In this document: positions 6,003-6,059 of the stretch, piece by piece
Numbering within the stretch: the stretch's first letter is position 1
Layout of the letters: each line of letters begins with the position of its first letter
Assembly (NCBI GenBank): GCA_024276335.1
Contig: JAJRXL010000079.1
Location: forward strand, 1 to 6,059
DNA from: Bacteroidota bacterium
GTDB taxonomy: Bacteria > Bacteroidota > Ignavibacteria > SZUA-365 > JAADGX01
Direction of reading: 5' to 3'
DNA: 6,059 nt
Notes under the pieces: generated by a model
Told to the model about the DNA's origin: nothing
What the model saw: the letters and a program-made list of their open reading frames with translations, nothing else
Database searches by the model: none
Made by a program: the position numbers and the translations under genes

Positions 6003-6059
6003 ATGAAAAAGTTTCTTCTTCCTTTGATCTTTCTTGTCGGACTTTTCCCGCTGTTTTCA
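6003..6059 (+). CDS. Start of a second exported protein (3' end outside window)
   Basis: Nineteen codons are visible, from the ATG at 6003 to the window edge. They encode a basic MKK start followed by a strongly hydrophobic stretch (FLLPLIFLVGLFPLFS), as in a signal peptide or signal anchor. GGGAG at 5991-5995, seven bases upstream of the ATG, is a good Shine-Dalgarno and supports the start. The mature protein, and so its function, cannot be seen. It follows the 167-residue exported protein by 49 bp on the same strand, with no terminator-like hairpin between, suggesting an operon. Confidence 0.75.
   Translation, partial: MKKFLLPLIFLVGLFPLFS

Overview
The window reads as a chromosomal housekeeping region of a mid-GC bacterium. 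Several signs point to the Bacteroidota/Chlorobi/Ignavibacteria side of the tree, without fixing a genus. One intergenic region has a perfect match to the Bacteroidota promoter pattern (TTG, 18 nt, TAnnTTTG). Most start codons lack a Shine-Dalgarno sequence. One exported protein has a signal peptide ending in ...WSQ, a common style in that phylum. This assignment is inference; no rRNA or other taxonomic marker is present.

Layout, left to right. A plus-strand fragment, probably the C-terminus of a PfkB-type sugar kinase, ends one base before the stop of a convergent minus-strand gene, aat (leucyl/phenylalanyl-tRNA-protein transferase, N-degron pathway). Upstream of aat, overlapping its start by 121 bp in a different frame, is a XerC/XerD-like tyrosine recombinase gene. 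Its fold is complete, but three of six catalytic residues are replaced, including the nucleophilic tyrosine. A 303-bp intergenic region with several hairpins and promoter-like motifs separates it from the divergent gyrA (DNA gyrase subunit A, full length, wild-type at the quinolone positions). gyrA converges on a family 2 glycosyltransferase of the polyprenyl/dolichyl-phosphate sugar synthase type, with a small hairpin between the two stops. After a 288-bp intergenic region come two plus-strand genes for exported proteins, both with good Shine-Dalgarno sequences. The first is a 167-residue protein of unknown function; the second is cut off by the window edge within its signal peptide.

The genes do not form one pathway. 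The recombinase homologue and aat are probably one transcription unit; gyrA stands alone; the two exported-protein genes are probably co-transcribed. The most unusual item is the apparently inactive, intact tyrosine-recombinase homologue, whose tail is encoded inside aat and which lies divergently from gyrA. I see no mobile element, CRISPR array, tRNA or rRNA.
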